Assembly: GCF_027625995.1 (NCBI RefSeq)
Contig: NZ_CP115396.1
Span: forward strand, 3,472,001 to 3,536,000
DNA: 64,000 bases
Source: Hymenobacter yonginensis
Lineage (GTDB): Bacteria; Bacteroidota; Bacteroidia; Cytophagales; Hymenobacteraceae
Direction of reading: 5' to 3'
Part shown: positions 35,393 through 43,159 of the stretch, piece by piece
Position numbering within the stretch: position 1 is the first letter of the stretch
Layout: each line of letters starts with the position of its first letter
The notes under the pieces: generated by a model
The model's input: the letters and a program-made list of their open reading frames with translations, nothing else
Told to the model about the DNA's origin: nothing
The model's database searches: none
Program-made: the position numbers and the translations under genes

Positions 35393-35446
35393 CCTGCCAA
35401 CAAAAAACGGCCGCTCCTGCAGGAGCGGCCGTTTTTTGTTGGCAGG
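35393..35446. terminator. Perfect 54-bp palindrome, bidirectional terminator
   Basis: The two 27-bp halves are exact complements with no spacer (centre CTG|CAG at 35419/35420). The stem holds AACAAAAAACGGCCGCTCCTG, giving T6 runs on both strands. It lies between the convergent genes ending at 35312 and 35457 and should stop transcription from both sides. Confidence 0.9.
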
Positions 35447-35456
35447 TTGCCGGGTG

Positions 35457-37556
35457 CTACTTCTGGAAGCGCTGCGTCAGGACGGAGGTGGCAGTCTGCA
35501 CCTGGAGCAGGTACCAGTTGCCCGCCGGCAGCGGAGTGGTGTCGAGGTGGAAGCGAGCGGTGGAGGTTTCCAGGGAGCGTTGTTCCTGGTACACCACCCG
35601 GCCTGTGGCATCGAGCACGCGCAAGGTGAGCGGGCCGCTGGCGGCTGCGGGCAGCAACAACGTCAGGCGCGGGCCGGCCGGATTGGGGTATAGCGTCAGG
35701 CTACCTGCCTTGGCACCGGTCACCACCTCCACGGGACTGTAGCTGCCTTGGCCATCCGTATCAATCTGGTGCAAACGGTAGTAGGTGGTAGCGGCCAGTG
35801 GCTCCGTATCGAGGAAGCTGTAGCTGCGGCGCTGACTGGTGGTGCCGGCCGCGGCCACGCGCCCCAGGTTTTCGAAGACACGGCCATCGGCGCTACGCTG
35901 GATATCGAAGTAAGCGCTGCTCTTTTCTGAGGCAGTTTCCCAGTTCAGGCGAACCTGGCCAGCTTGGCGTACCGCCACAAAGCGCACCAGTTCCACGGGC
36001 AGCGGCGTAAGCACCACCGTGGGCGTAGACGCGCAGGCCGTAGCCGGATTGTAGTTGATCTGCACAGCATTACCACGCGCCAGCAACCCCACTGCGTACG
36101 AGTTGACCAGCTTTCCATCACCAGCATTTGAAAACCAGCGGTGGCTGGTGGCGGGGGTATTGCTACCGATAGGATTGATCAGCGGGGTAGAAAAGCCCGG
36201 CAAGAGTAGCGAGTCGTTCCAGAAGATGAAGTCGGCGGCTCCCTGCGTGCCGGGGCGCACGTCCTGCACCGAAATGCCGGTGGTGGGCGCCTGCTCGCAG
36301 TCCCAGATGGGGAAGTTGACGGGCCCGACCCCGCTAGAGAACGTCACGCTCAGCGTGGTCTGGCTCATAGCTACGCCGCTGTCGGTTTTGCCATCCCAAG
36401 TGAATGTGTTGTTGCCAATCACGGTGGGCTTCTCCAGCACCCGGTCTTTGGTCCGGTCGTACTGCCCGTCGGCATCCCCATCAATAAACACTACCCCAAA
36501 GCCCGCCTGATCGACGGTGAGCGTGAAGGTGGTGACGCCGCCCGAGCAGGCAGTCGTGACGGTAGGATTGGTGGGCCGGGGGCTGGTGAGGTAGATGGCC
36601 GGGTCGGGGTCGTTGACGAATAGCTTGTATTCGGCGTAGCCCAGATTGGTGGTCTGGCTTTTGCGCTTGTCCTTGAAGTTGCCGGGAGCCGTGGTGCCGG
36701 CGCTGTTGGCCACCAGAATCACGCCAAAGGGCTGAATACCGGCGTAGCTTACGCGCTTCACAAAGTAGCTGTCGGCGAAATTCGGGTTAGGAATCAGCGG
36801 ATACAGCGCAAACGACGACGACAGGGCATTGGGACCGGCAGCGGCCGTAAACGACCAATGCTGCGAGTACAGGCGGCCGGACTTTTCACCGGTGGCATCG
36901 CGCACGGTGAAATCCCAGAGGTCGTACCAGGCCTTGTTTTGCGTGGTTGCTACAGCCCCGGTGGCCGTTACTTCCATAAACTCCACCCAGAAATCCTGGT
37001 CGGCGCCGGTGGTATTGGTGTAGCTGAGCGGATTGTAGCCAGTGGTAGGGCCGCCCGTGTAGTTGGGGCCGGCGGCAGCCTGTTCGGGCGTGGCAATCAC
37101 GCCAGGCCCAGCGGCTAGGTTAGGCTGTTCCTGCGCGGTCGGGGCCGGGCTGATGGGCTCCAGGAAGTTGGTATTCACCACCACCTGCGGGTTGGTAATG
37201 GACGCGTACTTGAGCTGCAGGCGTAGCCGGCCCACGTTGCCGCCGGTAGCCTCATTCGTACGCACACGCCGCACGCCGTAGTACAGCGTTTCGCCGGCTT
37301 TCACCCGGATATAGAGACGCTGATTTTCTGGCGAGTTTTCCTTCAGGAAGTACCGGGAGTTGGAGTTGGCCGCGTTGACGGCTCCGTCGTTATGCTGCAG
37401 ATAGCCGATGTAGTTGTTGGTGCCGGTGGCCATGCCACGCGTGCCAGTGCCGGGTGTCAGATTTTTAGAGCCCTCGGCGTGTGCCAACAGCACTCCCGTT
37501 ACTGCTACTGCCAGGGCTACTGCCCGGCGGCAACTATTTGTAAAACGTACACGCAT
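35457..37556 (-). CDS. Large secreted protein of unknown function with T9SS sorting domain
   Basis: 699 residues from the ATG at 37556, with a signal peptide (AVALAVAVTGVLLAHA). Residues 30-400 are beta-rich and match no family I can name (YIGYLQHNDGAVNAANSNSR, RLYIRVKAGETLYYGVRR, SGRLYSQHWSFTA, SYFVKRVSYAGIQPFGVILV). Around 330-420 an Ig-like or FlgD-like segment is visible (DGDADGQYDRTKDRVLE, NTFTWDGKTDSGVAM). From about 535 the common pre-CTD domain follows (LPVELVRFVAVRQAGQVRLN, YFDIQRSADGRVFENLG, YYRLHQIDTDG), then a T9SS type A domain (LTLYPNPAGPRLTL to VLTQRFQK). Presumably an exported surface protein. Confidence 0.8.
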   Translation of the reverse strand: MRVRFTNSCRRAVALAVAVTGVLLAHAEGSKNLTPGTGTRGMATGTNNYIGYLQHNDGAVNAANSNSRYFLKENSPENQRLYIRVKAGETLYYGVRRVRTNEATGGNVGRLRLQLKYASITNPQVVVNTNFLEPISPAPTAQEQPNLAAGPGVIATPEQAAAGPNYTGGPTTGYNPLSYTNTTGADQDFWVEFMEVTATGAVATTQNKAWYDLWDFTVRDATGEKSGRLYSQHWSFTAAAGPNALSSSFALYPLIPNPNFADSYFVKRVSYAGIQPFGVILVANSAGTTAPGNFKDKRKSQTTNLGYAEYKLFVNDPDPAIYLTSPRPTNPTVTTACSGGVTTFTLTVDQAGFGVVFIDGDADGQYDRTKDRVLEKPTVIGNNTFTWDGKTDSGVAMSQTTLSVTFSSGVGPVNFPIWDCEQAPTTGISVQDVRPGTQGAADFIFWNDSLLLPGFSTPLINPIGSNTPATSHRWFSNAGDGKLVNSYAVGLLARGNAVQINYNPATACASTPTVVLTPLPVELVRFVAVRQAGQVRLNWETASEKSSAYFDIQRSADGRVFENLGRVAAAGTTSQRRSYSFLDTEPLAATTYYRLHQIDTDGQGSYSPVEVVTGAKAGSLTLYPNPAGPRLTLLLPAAASGPLTLRVLDATGRVVYQEQRSLETSTARFHLDTTPLPAGNWYLLQVQTATSVLTQRFQK

Positions 37557-37743
37557 AAGACCTTCGAGAAAAAAGCGTGAGAAAAAAAGCTAATGTAAAT
37601 CCCGAGCCGAGAAATTTTGTCTCAGAACGATTCACCTTACAAACATAGCCGGTCCAAGCCGCACAAGCAGCGGCATTTCCATAAGGCTGACCATTTTCCA
37701 GTTGAAACACTGCCGATTAGCGTTCAATCAAGCGTAGACCCGG

Positions 37744-37750
37744 TATCTTG
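37744..37750 (+). promoter_or_regulatory. Putative -7 promoter box (TATCTTG) for sixA
   Basis: A TATCTTG match to the TAnnTTTG-type box, 69 bp before the ATG at 37820. No -33 element is obvious. Confidence 0.35.
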
Positions 37751-37819
37751 CGGCATCCTGCGCACAACCTTTTGCTGACACCCAGGGTAAGAGGCGTGCT
37801 TTCTGCTAACTGCTGGCTT

Positions 37820-38317
37820 ATGAAAATCTTGTACCTGATGCGCCACGCTAAATCCAGCTGGAGCTTCGACGACCTTTCCGACGAGCAGCGCCCCCTCAAC
37901 GAGCGGGGCCGCACCGACGCCCCGCGCATGGGGCAGGCCCTGGCCGAGCGCAACATCAAGCTGGATCTGCTGCTGGCTTCCACGGCCGTACGCTCCCTCA
38001 CTACGGCTGCGCTGGTAGCCAAGGAGCTCGAGTATCAGCACGACAAAATTGTGGTGCGGCCCGACATCTACCACGCCGACCCGATGACGCTGCTGCGGGT
38101 GGTGCGCGAGTCGCCGGACGAAGCGCAAAGCGTGCTGCTGGTGGGCCACAACCCCGGCATTACGGAGCTGGCCAACCTGCTTTCACCCAGCCCGCTGAGT
38201 GAGGAGATGCCCACGGCCGCCATTGTGTGCCTGCACTTTCAGGTGGAGCGCTGGGCCGAGGCCGACACCCAGAATGCCGAGTTCTATTTCTTCGACTGCC
38301 CGCGGGATTCGAATTGA
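37820..38317 (+). CDS. sixA: SixA-type histidine phosphatase
   Basis: 165 residues from the ATG at 37820; the longer frame adds 24 unlikely residues. Phosphoglycerate-mutase-like RHG family: the catalytic motif is LYLMRHAKSSW (Arg8, His9), the second is LASTAVRSLTTAALV, and the second His is in VLLVGHNPGITELANLL. The short length and RHAKSSW signature point to SixA, which removes phosphate from histidine in phosphorelay or PTS proteins. It is followed by ppk1, 163 bp downstream on the same strand and separated by an inverted-repeat element, so cotranscription is uncertain. Confidence 0.88.
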   Translation: MKILYLMRHAKSSWSFDDLSDEQRPLNERGRTDAPRMGQALAERNIKLDLLLASTAVRSLTTAALVAKELEYQHDKIVVRPDIYHADPMTLLRVVRESPDEAQSVLLVGHNPGITELANLLSPSPLSEEMPTAAIVCLHFQVERWAEADTQNAEFYFFDCPRDSN

Positions 38318-38337
38318 ATTAAAAATTGATGCAAGGT

Positions 38338-38451
38338 CGTCATGCAGAGGCGGAGCCGAAGCATCTCGCGTGCTGATGTTTCCCTGCTAACCCAACGTCA
38401 GCAGGCGAGATGCTTCGGCTCTGCTTGATGCGCAGAATGCTCTGCATGACG
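38338..38451. repeat. REPIN-like inverted repeat, imperfect copy
   Basis: Left arm 38338-38369 (CGTCATGCAGAGGCGGAGCC, then GAAGCATCTCGC) pairs with GCGAGATGCTTCGGC at 38405-38419. The outer part pairs with CTCTGCATGACG at 38440-38451. The right side carries about 15 extra bases compared with the perfect copy at 40631-40726. Confidence 0.8.
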
Positions 38452-38480
38452 CTCTTACTTGACCTTCCCCCCTCCTCCTC

Positions 38481-40601
38481 ATGGAAAAGACCGAAAAGAA
38501 GCCGGCAACGGCGAAACCTGAACTGCTGAACCGGGAGCTGAGCTGGCTGGCTTTCAACCGCCGCGTGCTGCAGGAAGCCCAGAACCCGCAGGTGCCCCTG
38601 CTGGAGCGCCTCAAGTTCATGGCCATTTTCAGCTCCAACCTCGACGAGTATTTCAAGGTGCGGGTGGCCACGCTGCGGCGCCTGGTGAAGCTCAAGAAAA
38701 AAACTCGCGCCAAGCTGGGCGAAGACCCGGCCGGGCAGCTCAAAGACCTGCTCGAAGAGGTGGGCCGCCAGCAGCAGGAGTTCGGCGAAACCTTCCGCAA
38801 CAGCCTGCTGCCCGCTCTGCGCGAGCAGCACATTCACCTGGTGTCGGAGCATGATCTGAGCGAGGAGCAGCAACAGTGGGTGCAGCAGTATTTCGAGCAG
38901 AACGTGCAGGACTTGCTTTCGCCCGTGATTCTGGACGAGAACCTGCACCACCTGTTCCTGAAAGACCAGACCGTGTACCTCACCTTCCACCTCACGGAGC
39001 CCGAGGCTAGCGGCAAAAAGAAAAAGCACACCGAAGACGAGCGGGTGATGGTGATGGAGCTGCCCACCAAGCGCCACGGCGGCCGCTTCGTACAGCTGCC
39101 CGCCATCGGCGACGAGCGGTACGTGATGTTCCTCGACGACGTGATTCGGTGCTGCGCGCATACGCTGTTCCCCAAGTTCGGGAAGGTGCAGGTGCACGCC
39201 GTGAAACTCTCCCGCGACGCGGAGCTCGACATTCAGGAAGAGGTGTCAGGCAACCTGATGCTCAAGATCAAGAGCAGCCTGCAGAAGCGCGAAACCGGCT
39301 ACCCCGCCCGCCTGCTCTACGACCCGGCCATGCCCAAAGCCGTGCTGAAGGCCATGATGCAGAAAACCGGCATCGGCAAAGACGAGCTGGTGGAAGGCAG
39401 CCGATACCACAACTTCCGCGACTTCTTCGGCTTCCCCGACCTGGGCCTCTCGCACCTCGTGTACGAGCCGCACCCGCCGCTGCCGCACCCCACGCTGCCG
39501 CGTACCGGCAAGATGCTGCCCGCCATTGCCCAGCGCGACCATCTGCTCAACCTGCCCTACCAGTCGTTCGACTACGTGACGCGCCTGATTACCGAGGCCG
39601 CCCAGGATCCGCAGGTCAGCGGCATCAGCATCACGCTCTACCGCGTGTCCAGCAAGAGCGAGGTGGCCAAGGCCCTGCTGAAAGCCGTGAAAAACGGCAA
39701 GCAGGTGACGGTGGTAGTGGAACTGAAAGCCCGCTTCGACGAGGAAAGCAACATGTACTGGGCGGAAAAGCTGCAGAAGGCCGGCGCCAACGTCATCTAT
39801 GGCATCCCCGACCTGAAAGTGCACAGTAAGCTGCTGCTCATCACGCGCGCCGAGGAAGGCCAGAACCGCCTCTACGCCTACCTGAGCACCGGCAATTTCA
39901 ACGAGGTAACCAGCAACATCTACGCCGACCACGGCCTGTTCACCGCCGACCCGCGCCTGACCAGCGAGGTGGGCGAGGTGTTCCGCTACTTCAATGACCG
40001 CCTCGACAAAACCGGGCAGTTCGAGCACCTGCTGGTAGCGCCTTTCGAGCTACGCGAGAAGCTCAACGCCCTCATCGATGCCGAAATAGCGCGGGCCCGC
40101 AAGGGCGAGGACGCCTACATCATTCTGAAGCTGAACGCCCTGCAGGACGAGCGCATGATCCTGAAGCTCTACGAAGCCAGCGCGGCCGGTGTGCGGGTGG
40201 AGCTGCTGATCCGGGGTATCTCGTGCTTGGTTCCGGGCCGGGCGGGCCAGAGCGAAAACATCACCCAGCGCGGCATCGTGGACCGCTACCTCGAGCACGC
40301 CCGCCTCTACGTGTTCGGCAACGGCGGCGACGAGAAGCTGTACGTGGCTTCCTCCGACTGGATGGCCCGCAACCTCGACCGCCGCGTGGAAGTGGCCTTC
40401 CCCATTCTGCAGGCCGACCTGCGGGCGGAGGTACGCCACATCCTGGATCTGCAGCGCCAGGACAGCGTGAAGTCCCGCGACTGGCAGAACAACTTTGTAG
40501 GCCCCACCACCGAGGTGGCCGCCAACGCTACCGCCGTGCGCGCCCAGTTCGATACCTACGCCTGGCTGAAGAAGAACAGCCGCCGCCGCAAAACCGCGTA
40601 G
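38481..40601 (+). CDS. ppk1: Polyphosphate kinase 1
   Basis: 706 residues. PPK1 makes inorganic polyphosphate from ATP. Visible are the N-domain start LLNRELSWLAFNRRVLQEAQ, SSNLDEYFKVRV, the middle domain DEYFKV..H region, YQSFDYVTRLITEAAQDPQV, the catalytic phosphohistidine region DLKVHSKLLLITR, YLSTGNFNE, YADHGLFT, KLNALQDERMI, and the second PLD-type motif LYVASSDWMARNLDRRVEVA. Length and motif order are complete. The ATG at 38481 is 30 bp past the inverted repeat. SixA upstream is the only neighbour on the same strand; a perfect inverted repeat follows. Confidence 0.96.
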   Translation: MEKTEKKPATAKPELLNRELSWLAFNRRVLQEAQNPQVPLLERLKFMAIFSSNLDEYFKVRVATLRRLVKLKKKTRAKLGEDPAGQLKDLLEEVGRQQQEFGETFRNSLLPALREQHIHLVSEHDLSEEQQQWVQQYFEQNVQDLLSPVILDENLHHLFLKDQTVYLTFHLTEPEASGKKKKHTEDERVMVMELPTKRHGGRFVQLPAIGDERYVMFLDDVIRCCAHTLFPKFGKVQVHAVKLSRDAELDIQEEVSGNLMLKIKSSLQKRETGYPARLLYDPAMPKAVLKAMMQKTGIGKDELVEGSRYHNFRDFFGFPDLGLSHLVYEPHPPLPHPTLPRTGKMLPAIAQRDHLLNLPYQSFDYVTRLITEAAQDPQVSGISITLYRVSSKSEVAKALLKAVKNGKQVTVVVELKARFDEESNMYWAEKLQKAGANVIYGIPDLKVHSKLLLITRAEEGQNRLYAYLSTGNFNEVTSNIYADHGLFTADPRLTSEVGEVFRYFNDRLDKTGQFEHLLVAPFELREKLNALIDAEIARARKGEDAYIILKLNALQDERMILKLYEASAAGVRVELLIRGISCLVPGRAGQSENITQRGIVDRYLEHARLYVFGNGGDEKLYVASSDWMARNLDRRVEVAFPILQADLRAEVRHILDLQRQDSVKSRDWQNNFVGPTTEVAANATAVRAQFDTYAWLKKNSRRRKTA

Positions 40602-40630
40602 CAGGCGTGTGACAGCCTAGAGCGTCACAC

Positions 40631-40726
40631 CCAGAACGTCATGCAGAGCGGAGCGAAGCATCTCGCCAGTGTGGTAAAATCACTACACTAGCGAGATGCT
40701 TCGCTCCGCTCTGCATGACGTTCTGG
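40631..40726. repeat. REPIN-like inverted repeat, perfect 36-bp arms
   Basis: Arms 40631-40666 and 40691-40726 are exact complements (starting CCAGAACGTCATGCAGAGCG) around a 24-nt spacer. It is the same family as 38338-38451 and is related to 27497-27663. It lies between ppk1 and the DUF3850 gene. Confidence 0.92.
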
Positions 40727-40783
40727 TGTTCCATCGTAACGCCCGGCAAACCGGCTCTTCACACGGAAGTAACACAGGAACAG

Positions 40784-40791
40784 TACCTTTG
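40784..40791 (+). promoter_or_regulatory. Promoter -7 box (TACCTTTG) for the DUF3850 gene
   Basis: An exact TAnnTTTG match placed just before the first leader hairpin (40795). If used, transcription starts near 40797-40800 and the 5' UTR is about 105 nt. Confidence 0.45.
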
Positions 40792-40794
40792 CTG

Positions 40795-40874
40795 TGCGGG
40801 CGGCAACAACCAATGCCGCCCGCATCAGGTAAAAGACCCTGCCGGTCAGCCCATCAGGGGCGTGGCAGGCGGGT
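40795..40874 (+). promoter_or_regulatory. Structured two-hairpin leader upstream of the DUF3850 gene (possible cis-regulatory RNA)
   Basis: Hairpin 1 has a perfect 11-bp stem (TGCGGGCGGCA 40795-40805 with its complement 40814-40824) and an ACAACCAA loop. After the linker TCAGGTAAAAG, hairpin 2 pairs CCTGCC (40838-40843) with GGCAGG (40864-40869). Nested inside is GCCC ATCAG GGGC (40849-40861). No coding frame explains the pairing, and no U-run follows hairpin 2, so it is not a plain terminator. I do not recognise a known riboswitch. Confidence 0.45.
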
Positions 40875-40903
40875 TTCCGTTCCACATTTTTCACTTCCAC
40901 ACC

Positions 40904-41233
40904 ATGCTATATTCCACTACCTCCCCCACGAGCGCCGTCCTCACCCCTACTTACCACGAGTTGAAAGTATGGCCCGCCTGCTTTGCGGCCGTACTCGATG
41001 GCCGCAAAGCCTTCGACGTGCGCTTCAACGACCGGGACTACCAGATCGGCGATGCGGTGCTGCTGCGCGAGTATGAGCCCGAGAGCGAACAGTACAGCGG
41101 CCGAAGTACCGAGCGCTGGATCAGCTATCTGATGCAGGGCGGCGCGTTCGGCCTCGAAAACGGCTGGTGTGTGCTGGGCTTGGCCGAGCACCCGCCCCTG
41201 CCGGCCGGCGTCAGCGACACCCGCCTCTGGTAG
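40904..41233 (+). CDS. DUF3850 (ASCH/PUA-like) protein
   Basis: 109 residues from the ATG at 40904, the first start after the structured leader; longer frames run through the inverted repeat and are rejected. The body matches DUF3850: HELKVWPACFAAVLDGRKAF, VRFNDRDYQIGDAVLLREYE, then ISYLMQGGAFGLENGWCVLGL. DUF3850 belongs to the ASCH/PUA-like beta-barrel group, often RNA- or modified-nucleotide-binding and frequent in phages and mobile elements. Here it is chromosomal with normal codon use and its own terminator (41258). Confidence 0.88.
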   Translation: MLYSTTSPTSAVLTPTYHELKVWPACFAAVLDGRKAFDVRFNDRDYQIGDAVLLREYEPESEQYSGRSTERWISYLMQGGAFGLENGWCVLGLAEHPPLPAGVSDTRLW

Positions 41234-41257
41234 CGGCCACTGATTCTTGTGTTCCTG

Positions 41258-41290
41258 CGCCTTCTGCCAGCCGGTAGGAGGCGTTTTTTT
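41258..41290 (+). terminator. Rho-independent terminator of the DUF3850 gene
   Basis: An 11-bp stem (CGCCTTCTGCC with GGTAGGAGGCG, two G-T wobbles), 4-nt loop, then seven T. Confidence 0.88.
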
Positions 41291-41354
41291 GTCTCCCCTA
41301 GTCCCCTGCGTTGCAGGCAGTAACCCGACTAACCAACTGTCGTATAGGGGGCCT

Positions 41355-41777
41355 ATGACTTTCTCCGCCAACCTCCAGCTACACTACCGCCCCGACCTGG
41401 GCATGCTCACGGCCCGTTGGCTGGGCGAGTCGGAGCTGGGGCAGCTGCAGCAGGAATATGGCGCCGTGCAGCAGGAGCTGGTGGCACACGGCACCCGCCG
41501 CCTGCTCCTCGACATCCGGCGCCGCGACACGCCCAACGCTGCCGCCACGCAGTGGTTCAGCCAAGTGTGGCTGCCCGACCTCAAAGCCCGCATGGCCCCG
41601 GCCACGCTGCGGCTGGCCTACCTGATTTCGCCGCTTCGGGCAGAGCAGCTCCGGGCCGATTCCGCCGCCGCGCTCAATCTGGAGCGGGCCGCCGCCGAGG
41701 GCCAGTCGCACGCGCTGGATCTGTTCTATGACGAAGGCGAAGCCGTACGCTGGCTGCTGGCCGACACGCTGGCCTGA
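41355..41777 (+). CDS. Small STAS/SpoIIAA-like protein of unknown function
   Basis: 140 residues from the ATG at 41355; the longer frame runs through the terminator. A beta-alpha-beta pattern (LQLHYRPDLGMLTARWLGES, HGTRRLLLDIRRRDTPNAAA, LRLAYLISPLRAEQL, DLFYDEGEAVRWLLADTLA) resembles SpoIIAA-like/STAS proteins common in Hymenobacteraceae. I see no catalytic motif. No operon partner: upstream is a terminator, downstream a 28-bp inverted repeat. Confidence 0.6.
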   Translation: MTFSANLQLHYRPDLGMLTARWLGESELGQLQQEYGAVQQELVAHGTRRLLLDIRRRDTPNAAATQWFSQVWLPDLKARMAPATLRLAYLISPLRAEQLRADSAAALNLERAAAEGQSHALDLFYDEGEAVRWLLADTLA

Positions 41778-41812
41778 AGCCGCTGGCTTCCGCCAACCGT
41801 TTCCGCCCTCCT

Positions 41813-41887
41813 CAAACAACCGGGCCGCCGTTGGCCACCAGCGCTTCCTGAAGAAGCAATGGTGGCCAACGGCGGCCCGGTTGTTTG
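41813..41887. repeat. Perfect 28-bp inverted repeat between convergent genes
   Basis: Arms 41813-41840 and 41860-41887 (starting CAAACAACCGGGCCGCCG) enclose a 19-nt loop. It separates the genes ending at 41777 and 41908. It has no long T-run but is probably a bidirectional terminator or attenuator. Confidence 0.85.
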
Positions 41888-41907
41888 GAGGTAGTGGCGC
41901 CCGGCGC

Positions 41908-43020
41908 TTACTGCTTCTTCAGGAACTTGCGCGGCGGCACAATAAACAGCTCCAGCGAGGCGTAAGGGGCCCCGGCAAACTTGCTGTCGATGATTTTCTC
42001 GCGGTCGGCGTTGGTACGGTCGAAGGCGTCGAAGGCGTAGTTGTAGCGGTAGCCGGCTTCGGCCCCGAACCAGAGGAAGTCGTAGATTTCCCGCTCCCAG
42101 CGGCCCCGGAACTTCACTTCGGTTTCGCGCAGCTCCAGCGTGCGCAGCGGCTGCTTGTCGGACTGGTTCTGGCGCACCAGCGGGTTGTTCAGCTTCACGA
42201 TGTAGTTGAAGCCATCGACGGTATAGCCGGCAAAGAACAGCGACTTGGGCGAGGCGTTGTAGCGGGCCGTGATGCGGGCCGGGAACAGGGCCTCCACGCC
42301 CCAGCGGCTGTTAAACGTGCGGTTGTAGAGCACGGCCGGGTAGATGCTCTGGCGCCCGAAGGTGTAGCCCAGCTGCAAACCCACGCCCCACGAAAAGTTG
42401 GGGCTGCGCTTCCAGCCATACAGAAACTCCGACGACACGCGCAGGTAGTCGCTCACGCTTAGCGCCGACGAGGTGTAGTCGCCGCTAAGCTCACCCTTCA
42501 CCCGGAAGATGTACCAGTTCACCTCGTTTACGGGCCGGATGACGGCCAGCTGGGCGCCCAGGGTCTTGAGGGCCTTGTTTTCGATGTTGTCGTAGAGCTC
42601 GTAGCGGGTAGGCGTGCTCCGGAACTGGAACTCTTCCCGCTCGTAGTTCACGCCCATAATCAGCTTGAGGTGGGGGTGGTTGAGCATCGGGATATAGCCC
42701 TTAATCACCAGCCGGGCGTTCTTCTTGGCATCAGCCGAGAAGTCGCTCAGGCCTACCACCTGCGCATTGGACGTGACGCCAAAGGTGGGCATCCGCTCAT
42801 AGTGGAAAATCAGGCCCTTGCTGGGGCCCATGCCCACCACCGACGGCGTGGCAAACTCCTGCCGGTCGATGGCGCCGGAGGCCGTAGTGTCGCCGGGCGT
42901 AGCGGCCGGGCGCGGAAATACCGGCGTGGGCGACACAGGCGGCGTTTGCTGGGCCAGTGCCGGGATGCCCCCCAGCAGTGCCAGCAGCGGCAGCGTACGG
43001 CGGATAGAAGACAAAAGCAT
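41908..43020 (-). CDS. Probable outer-membrane beta-barrel protein (DUF6268-like)
   Basis: 370 residues with a signal peptide (MLLSSIRRTLPLLALLGGIP, cleavage near ALAQ), then a Pro-rich stretch and a chain of amphipathic strands with aromatic ends (GLIFHYERMPTFGV, LKLIMGVNYEREEFQF, WYIFRVKGELSGDY, FSWGVGLQLGYTFG, WFGAEAGYRYNYAFD), as in 12-14-strand porin-like barrels. It resembles DUF6268-type proteins of Bacteroidota, but I cannot confirm the family. Function unknown. It lies downstream of the phosphatase/barrel giant on the same strand, 139 bp away. Confidence 0.65.
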   Translation of the reverse strand: MLLSSIRRTLPLLALLGGIPALAQQTPPVSPTPVFPRPAATPGDTTASGAIDRQEFATPSVVGMGPSKGLIFHYERMPTFGVTSNAQVVGLSDFSADAKKNARLVIKGYIPMLNHPHLKLIMGVNYEREEFQFRSTPTRYELYDNIENKALKTLGAQLAVIRPVNEVNWYIFRVKGELSGDYTSSALSVSDYLRVSSEFLYGWKRSPNFSWGVGLQLGYTFGRQSIYPAVLYNRTFNSRWGVEALFPARITARYNASPKSLFFAGYTVDGFNYIVKLNNPLVRQNQSDKQPLRTLELRETEVKFRGRWEREIYDFLWFGAEAGYRYNYAFDAFDRTNADREKIIDSKFAGAPYASLELFIVPPRKFLKKQ

Positions 43021-43159
43021 GAAAGCGAATAGTTACGTGGGGTGGTGAAGGGGGTAGGACGGCAACGAACAGCGTAGCACGAAGCCTCTGCCTCATTGCC
43101 TGGGGGTGTCGCTCAGTGATACGGTTGCCTTAGCTCCGCGTACCGCTGAGCGACACCGC

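Noticed and set aside
40715-40903. 63-residue N-terminal extension of the DUF3850 protein
   Set aside because: It would be translated from the inverted repeat and the structured leader; the domain begins after the ATG at 40904.
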